64,000 nucleotides of DNA. Source: Anas platyrhynchos. Its lineage: Eukaryota > Chordata > Aves > Anseriformes > Anatidae. How positions within the stretch are numbered: the stretch's first letter is position 1; each line of letters begins with the position of its first letter. The DNA lies in NCBI RefSeq assembly GCF_047663525.1, contig NC_092591.1, positions 52,553,501 through 52,617,500 of the forward strand, written 5' to 3'. Below are positions 45,845 to 58,981 of this stretch, piece after piece. The position numbers and the translations under genes are program-made. A model generated the notes under the pieces. That model did no database searches and had not been told where the DNA came from. It was given only the letters and a program-made list of their open reading frames with translations.

Positions 45845-47983
45845 CAAACGCTGGCACGCGCTGCAGTTATTTTGCGTCGGGGATCTGCAATCTGATGAAC
45901 ATTCCTCTGCGATTTTGAAAGGGTTTAAAAATAAGCTACACGCAGATTTTGCAAACTTGCTCTCGCTGGTTTCAGTGGAGATGTACTAGGACTGCAGAGA
46001 GCATTTATGTGCAAAACAGCTCGTAAAAGGAAATATACAGTGCTTTGTTCTCCCACAGGAGGGCTAGTGAATTATTTGGGTAGAACCCACATGAAGTAAG
46101 AAGTTATTGGTAGATATTATTTTCCAGATCCTCGGCTGCTGTTATGTGGTATACTTCACTCGTTTATACTAGCTGAGAGTCTAGTCTCTAGGTCTCCAGA
46201 TCAGAATTAAGCAAGACACCAAGAAGGCTTTGGAGAAAGGAGCTTTTATTTGAGGGGACTGCCAAGCACATTAGATCTGGACCACTTTCTCTCAGAGATT
46301 TAATCTCAGGGGAGCTGGCAAAACAGAAAAGGTCCAGAAATGGGAGTGAATCAGGCACATTAAGGCATTTATGCTGCGAGCTACAGTGTTTTCCATGTGC
46401 AAGTATCTAAAGAGTTTCACAGCAAAGAGTTTCAGTGTAGTTTTTGCCATTGAAAAGCTGGCTTGCACTTCATAGCAACCGAAAAGGAAGCCAAGCTTAT
46501 GGGTTTCCATGTCAAGTCAGTCTAATGTACCGTAAAGATGTTGGGTTCTGGTGCAAAAGGGTTTAAATCACCTTCCCTCCAACCCCCACCCCCATTTTTT
46601 TTTCCACTGCAACATGTAGAAGAATTAGAAGCATTGTACAGTGCTTTTAAATTCTTCCCCATGTCCTATGTTTGCACCAAGGACAAAGGCAGCATTTTAA
46701 TGCGACATTATTTTGAATTCATCCCTTTAAAAAATGCTATTTTGTGGATTCAGTGAAATAATGCTTTGTGTTTCACTTGCATGCCTGTAAGCTCTCGCAC
46801 TGGTGAGAGGGTGAGGCAAACCAGCCCTAGCCTTCTGTATCATGGATTAGACCGAGTTGCACACAAAAAACTGCTATTTCCATGAAAAAAAAAGAAAAAG
46901 GCACACAAAAATAAGTATTTGAATTTTCTGAACACATTTAAAATGGATGGGGAGGGTGCAGCAACACTATACTGCCTGGGAGAAGGGGAAGGAGAGTCTC
47001 ATGTTCTGATGGTTCTGTATATTGCTGATCCCTATGGAGCTGTGCTGCCAAACCTAAACTTTGGGGTACTTCTAAAATGCAAACAACAAATAATAGTCCC
47101 CCAAGAGAGCAACACTGGAGATCCAGCCCCAGATTTGAGACTAAAGAGAGACACCAAGTGGAAGAAAGGCACAAGGGCAGTTGCAAGTCACCCGCAGGCC
47201 TTGAGGTTGTGATTTCTACCAGCGGTTCGCTGCAGCTGTACGAGCATCAGTAGGTGACCAGGGAGGTATTTTGGCACTGCTCTGCCCACGTGGACATTGA
47301 AACCTGTATCTGTGTGAGAAGGAGCAGGGAGGCAAAGGTGGAAAAGAGACTTCTTTCAATGCAAGGTTTAAAATTGGCTCTATGTAGAGAGGTACTTGGA
47401 TGCCTTCAGAAATGAAATTGGAGGGAATTAAGTCTTTAAATACTCCAGTGGATCTGAGCCTACGTGAGAAGCATTAGTGTCATAGGATTGCTTGTTCCGC
47501 TCGCCTTGCTCCTCCAGGTAAATCATGCCAGTGTTGCACACATTTCACTGAGAAAATACTCAGCCTGCCAATGTCAGCTCCCGAGAGTTTTCATTTCCTC
47601 TGGCAGCCTTTAAACCGGGTTCTCCTTCCCGAGGTTTTCTCAAGTGTTTATGTTAGCTGGACTGCAAGGGACAACTTCTCACCAGTCTCTGGGGCCGTGG
47701 GGTGTGGAATTCATACTGCCAAAGCAACAGCATCTGTCCCAGATCATCCCCAACAAAGACCAGCAAGGAAACCTCTCTCTATTTCTGGGTAATGTTTTCT
47801 CCTCTCAAGCCAAGATGCTTACTTCAGTTCAGGTGTTCATCCACGCAAAGTGTGCAAGGATAATTGTAAAATTAGGCTAAGTCCTACCTCCACCAAGGCC
47901 CACAAAGTCATACCATGGCTGTTGTTAGCCCTGGCACTAACTGACCAGCACTAACCAGAGCTCAGCAGCACCAGCAAGGGCTC

Positions 47984-48066
47984 TTTAAGTGACAATGATT
48001 TCTATAATTTAATGACGATGAATTCTGTAATTTAATTTGATGATTTAAGTGACTGCAATGATTTCT
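47984..48066. repeat. nested imperfect direct repeats
   Basis: TTTAAGTGACAATGATTTCT at 47,984-48,003 recurs with a 3-base insertion at 48,044-48,066. Between them, ATTTCTATAATTTAATGA and AATTCTGTAATTTAATTTGA are two further diverged copies of one another. It appears to be an old local tandem duplication. Confidence 0.7.
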
Positions 48067-48170
48067 GACACTCACCTGGCATTTTCTGACATATCCAACT
48101 CAAATCAGCAAGTCCAGAGATGTCTGTGACCTGCTCACACTCTGTGGAAGACCTTTTGAGATTTGTTCGT

Positions 48171-48217
48171 ATTATTTTTTTTTTTAATTATTATTTTTAA
48201 TTTTATTATTATTTTTA
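48171..48217. repeat. T-rich (ATT)n low-complexity tract
   Basis: A T12 run is followed by alternating ATT and T4-5 blocks, 47 bases in all. Confidence 0.85.
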
Positions 48218-49097
48218 ACAGAGAAATTCTGGAAAGCACAGGATTGTAAATCTTGATGACACACCTTGTTCCAGCAAGTTTCCCATCCCAAAGGTTAGAC
48301 AAACATCCACCTCATGGGGGCACATGCTCTCATACTTTCCAGTGCTCAGTGAATCGCGAAAGCTCAAATCACGTAGTGCCTAGGAAGATGCATCCCTGTG
48401 TACTACATTTTCCAGCGCCCATAGAGGGGGCAGCAATGTTCACTTGCAAAATACTGAGTTTGGGGGTGCTGAACCCTCCTGTAGCAGTCAGCTCTGAGGC
48501 ACTCCCACCCCGGTCCCAAAATAACAACCTACAGAAGCTGCTCCCCGGTTCTGGGGTGTCTCGGGGCACCAATCTGGCTCCCTTCGCCTTGCCCAGGTTT
48601 CACTTCTGCTGCAGAATTTCAGTTGCCTGCATTCCTCACTCCAACCAGGGGAGGGCAACTGGTCATCAGGAAAATTATTTCAATGTACTGCAGCTCACTC
48701 CTTTTCTCAGAAGCCATAAAACTCAGAATTGTTAGGAATAATTAGTCCTGAAATAGAACAGACTACTTTAAAATCGTACCTTTTGGTAAACATGTTTTTT
48801 CCCTAATGTGAGTTAAAATAGTCTCCACTTGCCTCAAGTGCCAGCAACCACTGCACTTTTGTTGCTGTTCACTCTAATCATTATTTTTTTTTGTATACAA
48901 TTAATCCACATCCTAGTTTTGCTAATAAAAGCACAGCTTTGGGCAAATAAAAGGGGTGGATTCCACTTACAGTGCCATGAAAGCACTTCTGCCAACATTA
49001 GACTTGACAAAAGCTATAATCTTCAACCATGCTTTGCAGTCTAGCTCTTATTTTACCCTGTGCTATTAAACAGACACTAAATGTGGACTGTAGAGTG

Positions 49098-49130
49098 TTT
49101 TGTTGTTGTTGTTGTTTGTTTGTTTGTTTT
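49098..49130. repeat. (TTG)n / (TTTG)n microsatellite
   Basis: Several perfect TTG units pass into three TTTG units. This is a compound microsatellite. Confidence 0.9.
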
Positions 49131-51699
49131 AACCTGGAATTTAAGCAGAACAAGTACAGCAGTTCTTAGCTCTGATTTTGATTTTTTTTTTCTCTTTAGG
49201 AGATCAACATCAAAAGCATATTTTTTTCAAAGTAAGGCGGTGTGTAGGGATTGCTACAGTGCATGTCACTGTATCCACCTAGCCCCTCAGTATTTGAAAT
49301 CCTGCCCCTCTGAGATTAACAGCAATTCAAAGATATTTTTTTTTAAAGGAAATAAATCTGGAAACGTTATGGATCCTAATATGTCTTTCTCCTAAACTCT
49401 GCTGTCCTTAATGCCAAGTATTTGTCTGAAGCTGCCTAACAGTGGCCACAGCGTCAGGACAGCTGCTTCAGCAACCGCTGCAACGGTGAAGGCACAAGCC
49501 CAGGGCTCATTTCCTGCTCTGGTGTTTGTCTTGTCAGGCAGCAACCTGTGCCAGCTGAGCCTCGGCCCCCTTCTTCTCAGAGAGCCTCCAAGAGCAGAGC
49601 AAAGCCAGTTGAGCTCCCCTCTCATTTGAGCTGAGCTTGCTGCAGGACTCCAGCCCTGAGACCTCCCATCCTCGCTGCACAGGGAGCACTGCCTGCGTGT
49701 GCACTGCTGGGGACGTGCTTGCTTGTAGCCCACTGTCCCAGCATCGTTCCTTCCCAGCCAGGCATGGTTTTACCAGCAAAGAAGGGGCCGTAGGTCCCTC
49801 AGCACCATACACAGGCACCTGTGCAGGGCCCGTGCTTTACATTGCAAAGCAGAAGGGCTCTGAGGGCTGTGCAGCTTCTCACAACGCACAGCAAGGCTGC
49901 AACCGGCTCCAAAGGTGCAGCAAAGCCAGCTGTGTGGGGCATTAGCAATGCTCTGAGCGGGCATTAGGATTCCCCATGCTGAAGGGACCTCCTGTACTAC
50001 TGAAACAGGCTGCATCCCAGGGACCTGGGCTGGCGAGCAAAGGCTTCCCCTGGTTCCTCGCAGAATAGGCCATCGCTTGATTGAGTAAAGAGATTAATTC
50101 CTTCTAAAAAGAAAGGAGTCATCTGACAGGGAACGGTTGTTTGGTTTGCAATGAAAATGACCCGAGGCCAAAGCAGATTGCTTGGCTGAGTGACCTCTGG
50201 GCGGGCGTCTAGCCGCCTCCGAAATGGCATTCGGTCTTTGGCATGACACACCACATAATGGTGGGTTTCTCCATTCCGTGTGTTTTCTTACAAGCACTTT
50301 GGTCTAATCACTAGCTGAGAATCCAGCCTACTGTGTACATTGTAAAAGATGCTGTTTATACTTGGGCTTTTAGTTCACCATCTGTGCACAGCTCAGCTGC
50401 AACATCTCCGCAGATCTGTTTCTGCACCGTTGCCAACTCCCTGTTGCAAGCCCTCAGAAGAGCATGATTCACGTCGGACTTTCCAGCAAAATTCAAGCTC
50501 GTTGCGAGCTATCTTTTAAAGATCTATCCCCCGTCCTCAGAAAACTCAGTGATACAGACCTAATGCTTTTCTACAGCCTCACTTGTTCATGTCTGAGCAG
50601 CAATGAAGCATAACCAGCTATACATGCAGCCACTGATGCATACATACCTCCACGCTGCTGTTCCTAACATGTATCCTATTCTCAGAGCCATTGACACAAA
50701 TTCATTTGGGCACCGGAGCTGCTGGCACACGAGCAATCCATTTGCGCTGCGCCTTGCAATCTCTTTTTATTTTAAAACCAACTCCTTTTTTTTAAAAAAA
50801 GAGCCTTTCCACTAATCCTCAGGGGCAATATTCTGAGCCTAGACTTCCTTCCTCAAAGTAGGACACTCATAAGAATCAGAAGCAAGCTACATGCTCAGCA
50901 TGCATGGATCAGACACCTGAGGATGAAGACAGGCAGGCAAATACAACTTCACTTGCTCCCCCATACCCCCACACCTCTACAGGTGAGCTTACTACGGGCA
51001 TAAGCCTGACCAGGTGCTTTAATTAAGGACAAAGCCTATTAAAGAGGGAGAGGGGGAAGAGAAAACCCCTTCAATGTGCTGTTTGAGCATCAGGGTGGTT
51101 TTATGTGAGGTTAGCTGCTCAGAAGGAGACGCTGGGATGCTGCCACCTTCCAGAAGGACAGGTAGGAGTGTGACCCCAAGGGCTGGCCCTAAATGTGTTT
51201 CCAGATACTGCCCCAGCAATTCTGACGCAAAATGCATCCTCTGCTTTGGCAAACAACACTTTTAGGGAGAAAAAGGAGCCTGAGCAAGGCCAGGTTTCCG
51301 AGACAGTTTGTTTTCAGGCTGGGACTAGCCTGTATTGCTGCATACAGCTGCAAATGGGGGTGCTGAGACCGTGTGAACCTCCAAAACCCCAGCGTGGCGT
51401 GCGTCACCCCTTTCACTTCCACCTCATCCTCTCTGTTCTGCCTGGCACCTGCAGGCCGGGCACCTTCCCTGGCCAGCCCACAGCACAGCTGCAGCCCTCA
51501 GTTTCGCCCTGCTGGCCCCCATGATATGCGTGAAGGAGGCCGGGGGCTCGTGTTTGCCCATCGTGTGGCCACAGCTACGGGGCGAGGGGACTCCCCACCT
51601 TCCCTTGCCTTAGGGCTGCTGTGGTTTTACAGCCTGCTAGAGGAGGGTTTAAAGTTTACAAGGCAGCAAAATGCCGGGTTTTTAGCAGGTCGGGGGGTT

Positions 51700-52120
51700 C
51701 CCTGTCATTCTGGGGAAGGGCCTCGGGCCTTTGCTTGGCACATGGCGGAGCTGAGGGGGCGGTGGGTGAGGGGGAGCCCGCCCCGGGGCCGGCCGAGCGC
51801 AGCCTTCAGCTCCGCCCCGCGGGGTTGGGAGCCCGGCCGGGGACACGGCACTGGAGGGAGGCAGGGAAGGGAGGAAGGAGGCGACACAGCACAGCACAGC
51901 CCCGCACAGCAGGTAGGTGAGCGGGGCGGCCCGGCTTGTTTAGGGGGCGAGGGCTGCGGCCCCTCCGCCGGGCTCCGAGCCCCCCCCCCGGTCCCCCCCG
52001 AGGGCTCTTCCCGGAGCTTTTCGGGGCTTTTAGGGGATTCCCGAGCTGGGCTGGGCCGGCAGCGGTGTGCTCCGGAGCCTGGCAGCCCCGCTGGGGGTGG
52101 TTTGGCGTAAAATGGAGCAA
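51700..52120 (+). promoter_or_regulatory. CpG-island promoter
   Basis: GC content and CpG frequency rise sharply here relative to both flanks. Sp1-type GC boxes are present at 51,755-51,762 (GGGGGCGG) and, inverted, at 51,778-51,786 (CCCGCCCCG). Two long C-runs at 51,980-51,989 and 51,993-51,999 follow. There is no TATA box, as usual for island promoters. The near-consensus plus-strand splice donor inside the island at 51,912/51,913 sets the direction. I infer a housekeeping-type or developmental gene transcribed rightwards. Its identity cannot be read from this window. Confidence 0.6.
51742..51912 (+). other. candidate first exon of a plus-strand gene (5' UTR or start of coding)
   Basis: The donor CAG/GTAGGTGAG at 51,910-51,921 is close to consensus and lies within the CpG island, the usual place for exon 1. 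An ATG at 51,742 (CACATGGCGGAGCTG, with G at +4 but C at -3) opens a frame of exactly 57 codons to the donor. It reads MAELRGRWVRGSPPRG and onwards, so it is phase 0. The composition (Gly, Arg, Pro, Ser) is what translated GC-rich untranslated sequence looks like, and I recognise no protein. I favour a mostly noncoding first exon. The start given is only the first ATG of the frame, and the true transcription start is unknown. Confidence 0.4.
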
Positions 52121-55100
52121 AGGGGACAAAAAAAAACCTGCCCTGGAACCGAAGCGTTGGTTTCTGCCTTCCTGAGCTGCACGGAGCTCGCCCGGGATGG
52201 AGCGTGCCCGGGTCTGGGGCCAGCTCTGCTGTTTCCATCTCCTGTTTGAGCTTGGAGCTGGGGCTGGAGAAAACCCTGCGGGGTTTGCTGGCTGTCCAGG
52301 AAGCCTGGAAGCCCTGCTTGAGCTCCTCCTAAGGCACTTTCCAACCATAGACATGGGTTTTGGTGTCTGGTGGGACAGTGGGAGGCATCCAGCAGGGGTG
52401 AAGGCGGCTCCTGCGGCAAGGACTTCAGGCACTGGTGGTCCTGGACCTGTTACGGGAAACCCAAAGTGAGGTTGGGCATGTCCCTTGCTATATGACATGG
52501 TCAATATTGATTTGCCTGAGTGGTGGCTGAGGTGTGGCAGCTGCTGCAGTCGCTATCTGAAAAGCTCTGTCTTCTCCTGGCTTGGATGTTGACCCAAAGA
52601 GGGGCTAAAACGAAGCAAAGGTGAAAAATCACAGGCTGTTCCTTGGCACGGGAGAAAAATAACCCTGGAAGCGAGGCCAGCAGTTCCTGGGTGAGCAGTC
52701 AGCTGTGGCAGAGCCTGTTTGCTGCCCAGCTCCGTGCTCTGCTCAAAGTCCCCTGGATTATCAGGGTGAGGAATGCCGAGGTGGTTAACAGCAGGCTCAC
52801 ACCTTGGCAGGGTCACCAGTGAAGCGCCAGGCACTGCGTGCTGGAGATGGCTCAAATCACTGCTCGCACGCACTGACAGCTTCAGGGCTGGTGAATTGCC
52901 TGGAAGACAGATAAAGCATTGCTGTGGGCAGCTTCATGAGAGGGGCTGGTCTGAGGGTGATAGCAGGGGAGGGGGATAAAACCCAAGCCTGGTGAGATGG
53001 ATGGGGACCAGAGCCATGCTCTCGTAGGGTCTCATCGCCGTAATCGAGCATGCACGCAGCAGAGCCAGGGAAGCTGGGCTGCTCAGTGCTCATCCAAGGT
53101 AAATACAGGGGAAAGGAGGGAAGGAAACTAAGCCAAAGGCAGGCTTTCTCCTGTGGGAAGAGGCACGCACATGGGCTGCCTGGTTCTAGTTCTTTGCTCT
53201 CCTTGGTGGAGCTCCAGAACTGGGACACCACCGATTAAAAGCGAGTCAAAGCAAAGCGTGGTGCACGTACACTATTTCTGACACTTGCCGCAGAGGTAAG
53301 TGGCCTGCCTGTCTTTAAGGAGCTCAGCAGCTCTGCTATGCCATCAGGAGCATTTTAAACAGCGAATACCACTAGTCCTTTGCCTGGGGACGCTGCTGGG
53401 CTGCTGTTTTAGTTTCCCTGCAGTGCAGCAAACAGGTGCCTAACGAAGGGCCTGTTACTCATTACTGCAAAGTTGTTGCCCAGCTGCAACAGACTGCTGA
53501 TCTCTTGCAGTACGATGATAATCCTGTGGCCATGTGTACCGGAGAAATGCTGAGCTGAAAAAGAGCTACACACGTTGGGATACCCAGCAGCCCAGGGATT
53601 TGGAGTTATATAATGCAGAGTTCCCCTCACAGGCAAAAATAATCCCTCTGAAGTCAGGGGGAAGAGTCTCCTGAGCAAGCAAAGGGAAGGTTGAGACTTG
53701 GGAGCAGCAGCTGTGCACCTTCCTACAGCTTGAATCCATCCTCCTTGTCCCTGCAGCTGTGGCCCTGGAGGTGATTTGGGAATGGGGAGGGAGAGCACTG
53801 GTGTGCTGTGAGGCAGTCCTGCCTACTGGGAGCAAGGGAGCCTGTTTCCCAGGCTTGCCCTAGAAGAAGGGATTTGTGGTCAGTAGATGTGTCTGTGTCC
53901 TCTACCAGCACAAAGGCTGCTGCTGTCATCCCATCCTATAAGAACATGTAAATCCCGAGCACCCGGAGCCAGCCTGTCCTCCCATGATGGATGAGTAGCA
54001 ATTTGGTTGGAAATCAGTAGTGAAGCCTAACTTAACGAGGGGAGCTCTACTGCTGCATAAAATGGCTGAATGCTGCCTTTCAGACATTCATGTTAGTCCT
54101 TTCCAGGACATTCCTGCAGCTTTTATAGCATTTCGGTTTCTGGGTTGCTAGGTGCTCAAGTCCTAGGCAAAAATATCCATGCTGGGAATGTTTTATCCCC
54201 TACCTTTTTTTTTCTGACTTCTCCCTGGTCCAGCAGCTGGCTTAGCATTGCTTGGAATACGAGGGCAGTGCAATGTGCGATCAGAAACTGAATGTGGAGG
54301 GGATTTCCTATACTCAGTGATGTCAGTATCGAGTATGTACTGGGACTTTGGTCCCTGGAGCTCATGTGCTTGTTTTTGAAACATGTCCTGCGATCTGCTC
54401 TGCTCATCCCCGTCCCGCTTGTGATCGAGCAATCTGTAGGCTCCTCTTCATGTCAGAGGATACTGTGCTGGCAGGATGCTGTCCCTAACGCTGTGGTTAT
54501 AACTTCCCACTGGGTCTGAGGCTTGTTTCATGCTGGTGGTGTGGTGCAACCGGGGCACCCTGAGTGCCGTGGAGCTGCTCACGTGTCGGCGTGGACGGGG
54601 TCACTGGCAGTGAGTCAGTTCCCCCCTGCTGTTGCCTTGAGTTTTGCACTGACCAAGCAGAGCCAGCGACTGCTTTACAGCATCCTCACCGTGCTCAGAG
54701 GGCAGGTGGCAATTCTGATTGTGCTCATTTCTGAAGTTTCTCTGGGAAAAACCACCCAGACCCAAAGGGACTGCCTTGAGGTACCTTCCCAACAGCCAAG
54801 GAAGCCACTGAGCTCTTTGCATTCAGTCTCCTTTCTAATGCAGGCTTTGCAGAGAATACCGCACGTGGAAGAACTAAAGAGCTCTCCGAGTTGTGCAGTA
54901 GATCCGTGTATTCCCTCAGGAAGCTCTTTTAATTAGAGAAGATCTCTGCTCAAAGGCTGCTGTGCTGAACAGCTCGCCGAACCAGCAGCTGCCTGCAGAC
55001 CGCGGTGCTGGGGAGAAGCCCTGGTGGTGGAGCACGTGAAGCGAGGTGATGATGGCACAGCCTTCCTCCTCCCGCTCCTGCGAGGCTCTGCTGCTCCTCT

Positions 55101-55131
55101 CCAGGAGCTGGGGCTTCCCAGAGCTGCTGCT

Positions 55132-55153
55132 GAGAGGAGGAAGAGGAGAGGGG
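55132..55153. repeat. 22-nt purine tract
   Basis: An uninterrupted G/A run made of GAGGA-type units. It is a minor triplex-prone sequence without a strong mirror axis. Confidence 0.85.
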
Positions 55154-56165
55154 TCTGCTCCTGCCTGCCCTAGGGACCCGGCACGTCAGAGCTTCCTCTC
55201 GCCCACTGCTCCCCGGGGGCGAGGTGCTTTGACTCACAGCTTCCTGGAGAAGGGCTGGGGGGACTGAAACACTGCTGCCGAAAGTACCTGGGGATTTCTG
55301 TGTGTTGGAAGTGGCTGCTGCCTTGGCACAAGAGGCTATTTCAAGGGAGGGCTATTTCGAGGAACGGCAAGCGGCTTTAATGCCCAAGACCTCAGGAGCT
55401 CCTTTGATGCCGCGGTTCTGTTTGTGGTTTCAGAGGCTGATCGTTCATTCCCAGCCCGTCGTGTCGCAGCTTCAGAGCCTCCAGGGGAGGCTAGCCTGGG
55501 CTGTCCCAGCAGTGCTTTACACTCGGTTGTGTTGTGAAGCAATCAGTTCCTGCTTCGTGTCCGTCCCAGGTGGATGGGAAGCTTCACACCCAGCCCAGCT
55601 GGCAGCTACGAGCAACACCTCGCAGACCTTATACAGCTCAGTGCTGTGCACCCGGTGTTGTCCCCTGGGAACCTGAACAGTTGCTCCATGTTTGCTCAGA
55701 AAACAGAGGACTTTCTGCCACAGGGTGCTTGCTGTCAGGAGAAGCCTGCAGAGAGGTGACCATGTGCCTGCCCAGCATCTTGCTGAAGAGCTCCGTCTGC
55801 CTGGGCTGCAGTCCTGCACGGGGTCATCCTCCTCCTGGCTAAGGAGGAGACCACTTGTCATAACTCGGCGGTATTACCAAGTTTGGCTTGATAAATATTG
55901 CCGAATTAACGTGAAGTGGAGATGTTTGCCTTCAGGGAGTGGGCTGCGGAGGAAAGAATGCCACATGGTGGGACAGAATAAATGTTATAAATAAATAAAT
56001 GTCTTCAGCTCTATTAAAAAGTAATGTTAGCCTGAACCATGGTTCTCTGATTAAAGACAAAAAGAGAGCCTTGCTTTTTTTTTCCCTCCCCAAAAGTGGG
56101 ATCATTTCTCTCTGCATTGAGACTTAGTTGATGCTTGTGAATTCACTGGTTAATCTGGATGAAAG

Positions 56166-56183
56166 TTTTTTTTTTTTTTTTTT
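56166..56183. repeat. T18 homopolymer
   Basis: Eighteen T are followed by AAATATTT. No retroposon body is recognised. Confidence 0.9.
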
Positions 56184-58981
56184 AAATATTTCCAAACTGC
56201 TATTTTCCATCTCTTCCAGCTTTGTTCCATCAAATAGTCTTCCAAAAATATTTGTGCTCTAAATTTGGAAAAGGAGACCCTTTCTGGCAAGCCCTAGAGG
56301 CCACCCGGCCTCCCCTGGTTCTGGTGCAGCCCAGCCCGTGTTGTTCCAGGCTGCTGCAAGCAGAGCACCGTGCATAAATCCCCCAGGACAGCAGGGAGGC
56401 CCCTCCTTTTCCCTGAACAGACCCAGCTCTCGAAGCCTTGCTGTCTATTTTAACTGCCAAATTCCTGGGGAACTTATCCCATATGTCTGCTCCTCTTGGC
56501 TTGAGGCAGCCCTGTCCGTAGCCTATGCGTGCGGTGCTTGGGAGAGTGGCTTTGTTTTTCATCTTTTTTCATCTCCTGCTCGGTGTTTGGTGGAGGAGTG
56601 ATCCTAACTGCAGGTGGCAGGTCTGAAACTGAGTAATGTTCTCACGTGGCTCCAGATAAGCCTGCCGTGACCGCCTGCCTGGTAACCCAGCACTCCGCCA
56701 GGGAGCAAAACACCTGTGTGCAACCGTGTGTGCAGTGCCCTCTGCCTCTGCTTCCAGGGCCACCTCCGTCAGAGCGAAACTGAAAGGTTTGGAGCCTCTC
56801 TTCCAGCTGGTCAAGCCTCGTCCAGAGGCATTCTGTGTCTGTTTGCTACTCCTCGTTGTGGCATTTCACTTCTGGAAAGGCTCGGGCTCAAAATGAAGCT
56901 GCTCTGCTGCAGCCTCTGCAAATGTTTCAACTCTTTCAGCGCTGCCCTTTGCTGTGAAATGCTGCTTTCTGTTCCAGTTTATTCCCCTTGTAGGAAGGGC
57001 TTGGAGCGAGGAGACAAATCTGCAAAGGTGAAGGGGAAAAGTGCTAGACAGTGTTGCAGTAAGTCTTGGAGACTGCAGGAGCTCCTGCTGGGACCAGCAC
57101 GAGTTTGCTTCTGAGCAGCATCCTCAGAGCTGTCGGATCAGCGAGCGGTTTGGCTGCTGTGGCCGGGTGCTGCCAGTCACAAATCTGAACCAGGGATCTT
57201 GGAGGGGGGGGAATGTGGTTGCAGGTGGATATTTTTTATTAGAAGGGAACAACTGAAAACATCTGTGCTCTAAACTCTCACACTTCAGGGCTTTTCTAAC
57301 CCTTTGCCCTCTCTGAAGCCTTGTTTTGGAAGGAAGGCCTGCTTGAGACAAGAAGGGTCTCTCCGGCTTGAAGTTTTTCTTCATAGTGCTGCCTTTCCCT
57401 TTTCATTCGTGCCCGCTGGTAGTGTCAGGCAGTGTCTGCGGCCTGAAAGGCAGGATGTTGCGAAATGTTTGTCCTCCTGCTGTGACAGCACTGCTCCGTG
57501 GTGGGGTGTAGGTCTGGGGCCGTGTCTGTGTAGCTTCGGGGCAGCCTGACAGGGATGCCAGGGCATCTGGCAGGCAGCCCCAGGCATCTTCAGGCCCTGC
57601 TGAGGAGGAGTGGTGGTCACAGACATCCAGCTACGGTCTTTTGAGCTATGTTGATTTGTAACAGTGCCAATGTCCTCAATATCCTAGCATGAGAGTATGG
57701 AGGTTGAGCAGCTGTAGGCATACAGGCAGCTGGTAAATGGGAAATGGGGAGGGTGCTGCAATTAGCAGATGGTGTAATTGTCGAAAACAAGGCTCCTGAG
57801 ATCACAAATAGCAAGGAGCGTGTTTCTGGGAACCAGCCAGAAGGTGCATCCCTTCGTGGGCTGAGGCACTGCGGTGCCAGTGGGACTCATGCTGCTTCCC
57901 AGCCCTGCTGGGCCTGCACTAGGCCTCCAGCTCTATGGGGTCTGTGGGGTGAAGGGTTAATGCTGTGGGTTCTCGGGGTCAGCGCCTTGTTGTCAGCAGA
58001 GGATCCAACACGAAGCATGTGATATGATTAGACTAATAGCCTGTCTCATCCCCGCTGGAGAAAGCTGACTTAAGTCTGAAGCTCCACAAATCATTCCAAA
58101 TAACAAGCCGGAGGACTCTCCCGTTTGGTGGTTGTTGTTCTTCCTTTCTTCTGCTGCAGGATCACATGGATGGGCCCTCGGGGGAGGCTCCTGGTGCCAG
58201 GAGATCTGCAGCCCCCTGGAGAGCTGGTGGTGCCCAGCAGCAAGGAACCTTCACGCCTCAGAGAGTGCTTGGTTAACCTGGCAGGGTGTCCACGTTCCTC
58301 CCAAGGCTCCGTCCCGGGGAGCACGAGGGAGTGCTCGTCCTCCTACGCTCCCCTGGGCAGGAGCTGCCTGGTGCTTGGCTTCCAGCAGCCTCTGGCTCCA
58401 GCTGGGGACTGAACTCTTGGAAACCCTGCTATTGCTGGGAAGGGCGGTGGACCTGCACAGCTGGGGTTAGCTTCCTTCCCGTCAGGGTGCCGGTGCCCTG
58501 CCTCTGCTCTGCCCCCTCCGCCAGTCTGCGGAGATGGATGCAGCCGGTGGGGAGCTAGCTTCCCTGCCAGCTGCACAGCTTGTCTAGAAAAAGCTTCCCA
58601 TCTCTAAAGCCTCTCCCTCCTCACCTTTACTACATCCTCGCTGATTCCTGGAAGGAACCCCAGAGGATAGGAAACCTCGTTTCCCGGTTGAGGCAGATGC
58701 CTGTAGCTTTTCAGAAATTTGTTTGGCACGGGTGCGCTGAATTTAAACACCCTCTAGTTATCTGCCCGAACATCTGAGAAAATGGAAGTGACTGAGAACC
58801 AGTTTGTTTAGAAAGGGAACTTTAAGAGTAGAAAGTCCTTGAGTTTGACCTCTTGCATCCTATGGTAGGAGGAGGCAGAGATAAAAATCAGTTTTACTAC
58901 CTGGCTCCTAACCGCAGACTCGGGGAATCTGTCCCTTAAGCTGGAGAAAAGCTCACGTGAAGGCTTTCTCCGCACCCACAG

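Larger units (their letters stand above)
41261..51699. other. long noncoding stretch upstream of the CpG-island promoter
   Basis: No gene is recognised. Two exon-like segments (43.2 and 45.6 kb), a strong G-quadruplex motif and several simple repeats are listed separately. A 118-codon frame at 41,977-42,333 and other frames of similar size show no family resemblance. If the 51.7 kb island is a promoter, this is its upstream intergenic flank. Confidence 0.5.
52121..58981. other. probable first-intron DNA of the 51.7 kb gene, no exon recognised
   Basis: Noncoding sequence with somewhat higher GC than the left part of the window. Splice-like signals occur but are isolated: a CAGAG/GTAAGTGG donor at about 53,295, and a strong acceptor (TTCCTTTCTTCTGCTGCAG, ending 58,159) with no clear donor after it. 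Open frames up to about 137 codons are unrecognised. A 22-base purine tract and T18 are listed separately. Confidence 0.4.

Noticed and set aside
51373..52110. 245-codon plus-strand frame across the CpG island
   Set aside because: GC-rich sequence is poor in stops in most frames, and a 232-codon frame runs antisense over the same DNA. The composition is Gly/Pro/Arg-rich, and a strong donor interrupts the frame at 51,912.
52300..52360. CR1 3'-end-like words (AAGGCACTTTCCAACC)
   Set aside because: Only about 15 bases resemble the CR1 tail. The upstream CR1 body and the terminal 8-bp repeats are missing.
53217..53295. 79-base exon between a weak acceptor and the GTAAGTGG donor
   Set aside because: The acceptor has a broken pyrimidine tract and there is no coding signal.
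58160..58270. Exon after a strong acceptor at 58,159
   Set aside because: The acceptor is good and one frame is open for about 37 codons, but I find no convincing donor and the protein reading is low-complexity.
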